Source: JBQTIM01 sp052388135
GTDB taxonomy: Bacteria; Elusimicrobiota; Elusimicrobia; FEN-1173
Length of the DNA: 6,422 nucleotides
Direction of reading: 5' to 3'
Assembly (NCBI GenBank): GCA_052388135.1
Contig: JBQTIM010000192.1
Coordinates: forward strand, 1-6,422
Shown piece by piece: positions 5,597 through 6,422 of the stretch. Under the pieces are notes generated by a model, which had not been told where the DNA came from, ran no database searches, and saw nothing but the letters and a program-made list of their open reading frames with translations. The position numbers and the translations under genes are program-made. Position 1 is the stretch's first letter, and each line of letters starts with the position of its first letter.

Positions 5597-6304
5597 TTGG
5601 CGCGCTCCCGCCGAAAGCCGATCAAAGCCGCTTACAAACGCAGGGGCGGGGGTTGGCTTTATCCCCTCCTGGCTCTTCTCCTCCTGCCGGCGGCGGCGGC
5701 CTGCGCGGCGGCGGCCTGGCAGACGCTGCGCGGGTTGGGCTCGGGCCGGTCCTGGCTGTGGCCGGCGGCGGGCGCCGCGGCTTACGGCGCCTTCCAGCTG
5801 TTGTTCCGGAAGCCCATGGGCCTCTACGTCTTCGGCCATGAGCTCACCCACGCCCTGGCCGCCTTCGCCACGGGCCTTCAAGTCCGCTCCTTCCGCGCGT
5901 CTCCCGGCGGCGGCGAGGTGCTGCTGAGCGGGACGAACGTGTGGGTGGCGCTGGCGCCCTACTGCGTTCCCCTTTACACCGTTCTCGTGCTGGCCGTTTT
6001 CCAAATCGTGCGATGGCACGCGCCGGGCGTGGGCTGTCCTCCGTGGTTCGGCTTCGCGGTGGGGTTCACCCTGGCCTTCCACGCGGCGCTCACCCTGCAC
6101 GCCCTCTCTCAAAACCAGCCGGACCTGCGCCACGCCGGCGCGTTCTTCTCCCTCACGCTGATCCTGCTGGCCAACGGCCTGTCGCTGGTGCTCGTCGCCA
6201 AGGCGCTTTTTCCGTCGGAAGTGTCTTTGCGTGTCTTCGCGTCGGAATTTTTGCGGAGCGGCCTGTGGGCCTGGGAGATGGCGGCGCGGGCGGCGGCGAG
6301 GTGA
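5597..6304 (+). CDS. M50-like integral membrane metalloprotease family protein
   Basis: A polytopic membrane protein of 235 residues resembling the M50 (site-2-protease/M50B) metallopeptidase group. A basic N-terminus (MARSRRKPIKAAYKRR) leads into a first hydrophobic segment (about 20-41). A second (about 53-70) precedes GHELTHALAAFATG (80-93), whose HELTH (81-85) is the zinc-binding HExxH. The block GGGEVLLSGTNVWVALAPYCVPLYT (104-128) follows, then hydrophobic stretches at about 120-138, 151-168 and 181-203. NQPDLRHAGAFFSL (173-186) may provide the third metal ligand, D176. Substrate and true protease activity are unknown. The only canonical start in the open frame is TTG at 5597, without a recognisable ribosome site, so the exact start is uncertain. 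The stop overlaps the next reading frame by four bases (GTGA). Confidence 0.75.
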   Translation: MARSRRKPIKAAYKRRGGGWLYPLLALLLLPAAAACAAAAWQTLRGLGSGRSWLWPAAGAAAYGAFQLLFRKPMGLYVFGHELTHALAAFATGLQVRSFRASPGGGEVLLSGTNVWVALAPYCVPLYTVLVLAVFQIVRWHAPGVGCPPWFGFAVGFTLAFHAALTLHALSQNQPDLRHAGAFFSLTLILLANGLSLVLVAKALFPSEVSLRVFASEFLRSGLWAWEMAARAAAR

Positions 6305-6422
6305 ACGAGGGGATAGCCCGGGAGCTGAAGCGGAAAGCCTTCCACGGACTATTGATGCCTGCATAAATTATGACCTATTTGGCCGGGGTGATTTTGGAGC
6401 GCCGGCAAGGAGCCGAGGAGCG
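6301..6422 (+). pseudogene. Possible start of a dolichol-kinase/CdsA-like membrane gene, interrupted by TAA
   Basis: A GTG overlapping the stop of the M50-like gene (GTGA) opens a frame reading NEGIARELKRKAFHGLLMPA and then TAA at 6364-6366. ELKRKAFH followed by a hydrophobic run with Pro resembles the N-terminus of dolichol kinase/phytol kinase/phosphatidate cytidylyltransferase-type membrane proteins (ExRKxxH). The same frame reopens directly after the stop (ATG at 6370, MTYLAGVILERRQGAEER) to the window edge. It may be a gene with a nonsense change or sequence error (TAA for a Tyr codon would restore it), a degraded remnant, or a short ORF followed by a new gene at 6370. The patch at about 6350-6382 is unusually AT-rich for this window, which favours intergenic sequence. 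Confidence is low because so little is visible. Confidence 0.3.

Noticed and set aside
5579..6364. 261-codon minus-strand frame opposite the M50-like gene
   Set aside because: The composition is Arg/Gln/Gly-rich with no hydrophobic or family pattern, while the plus strand encodes a coherent membrane protein with HELTH.

Overview
This is a GC-rich bacterial window with densely packed protein-coding genes. By eye G+C is well above 60%, and third codon positions are strongly G/C. The long open frames on opposite strands are shadows caused by that composition. I cannot name the organism. The mix of genes would suit an uncultivated high-GC lineage (for example Elusimicrobiota or a deltaproteobacterial-type group), but that is a guess.

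Left half, minus strand (about 1-3481). Three genes are read right to left. The first is a membrane-bound M48 (HtpX-like) zinc metalloprotease with an unusual C-terminal extension of about 290 residues. The second is a LemA-family protein 27 nt downstream with a strong Shine-Dalgarno sequence. The third, after a 126-nt gap, is an MFS exporter cut off by the left window edge. M48 proteases and LemA proteins are frequent genomic partners, so the first two probably form an operon concerned with the cell envelope or membrane-protein quality control. Whether the MFS gene belongs to the same unit is unclear.

Divergent promoter region (3482-3595). The M48 gene faces a secreted dienelactone-hydrolase-family enzyme on the plus strand. 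A TTGCAA-N17-TATGCT promoter candidate for the M48 gene would start transcription within a few bases of its ATG.

Right half, plus strand (3596-6422). The order is: dienelactone hydrolase; tRNA-Leu(CAA) with a perfect TATAAT box; an approximately 200-nt non-coding stretch with a hairpin and a very strong palindromic terminator; a stand-alone response-regulator receiver protein; panD (aspartate 1-decarboxylase, beta-alanine for CoA synthesis) 16 nt downstream; an M50-like integral membrane metalloprotease; and, overlapping its stop codon, the start of what looks like a dolichol-kinase/CdsA-type membrane gene that meets an in-frame TAA after 21 codons.

Most of the window is ordinary housekeeping and envelope biology; I see no phage, insertion sequence, CRISPR array or defence cassette. 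The observations most worth following are the repeated TTGCAA-N17-TATGCT element (once before the M48 gene, once embedded in the terminator before the response regulator), the C-terminal extension of the M48 protease, and the in-frame stop at the right end.
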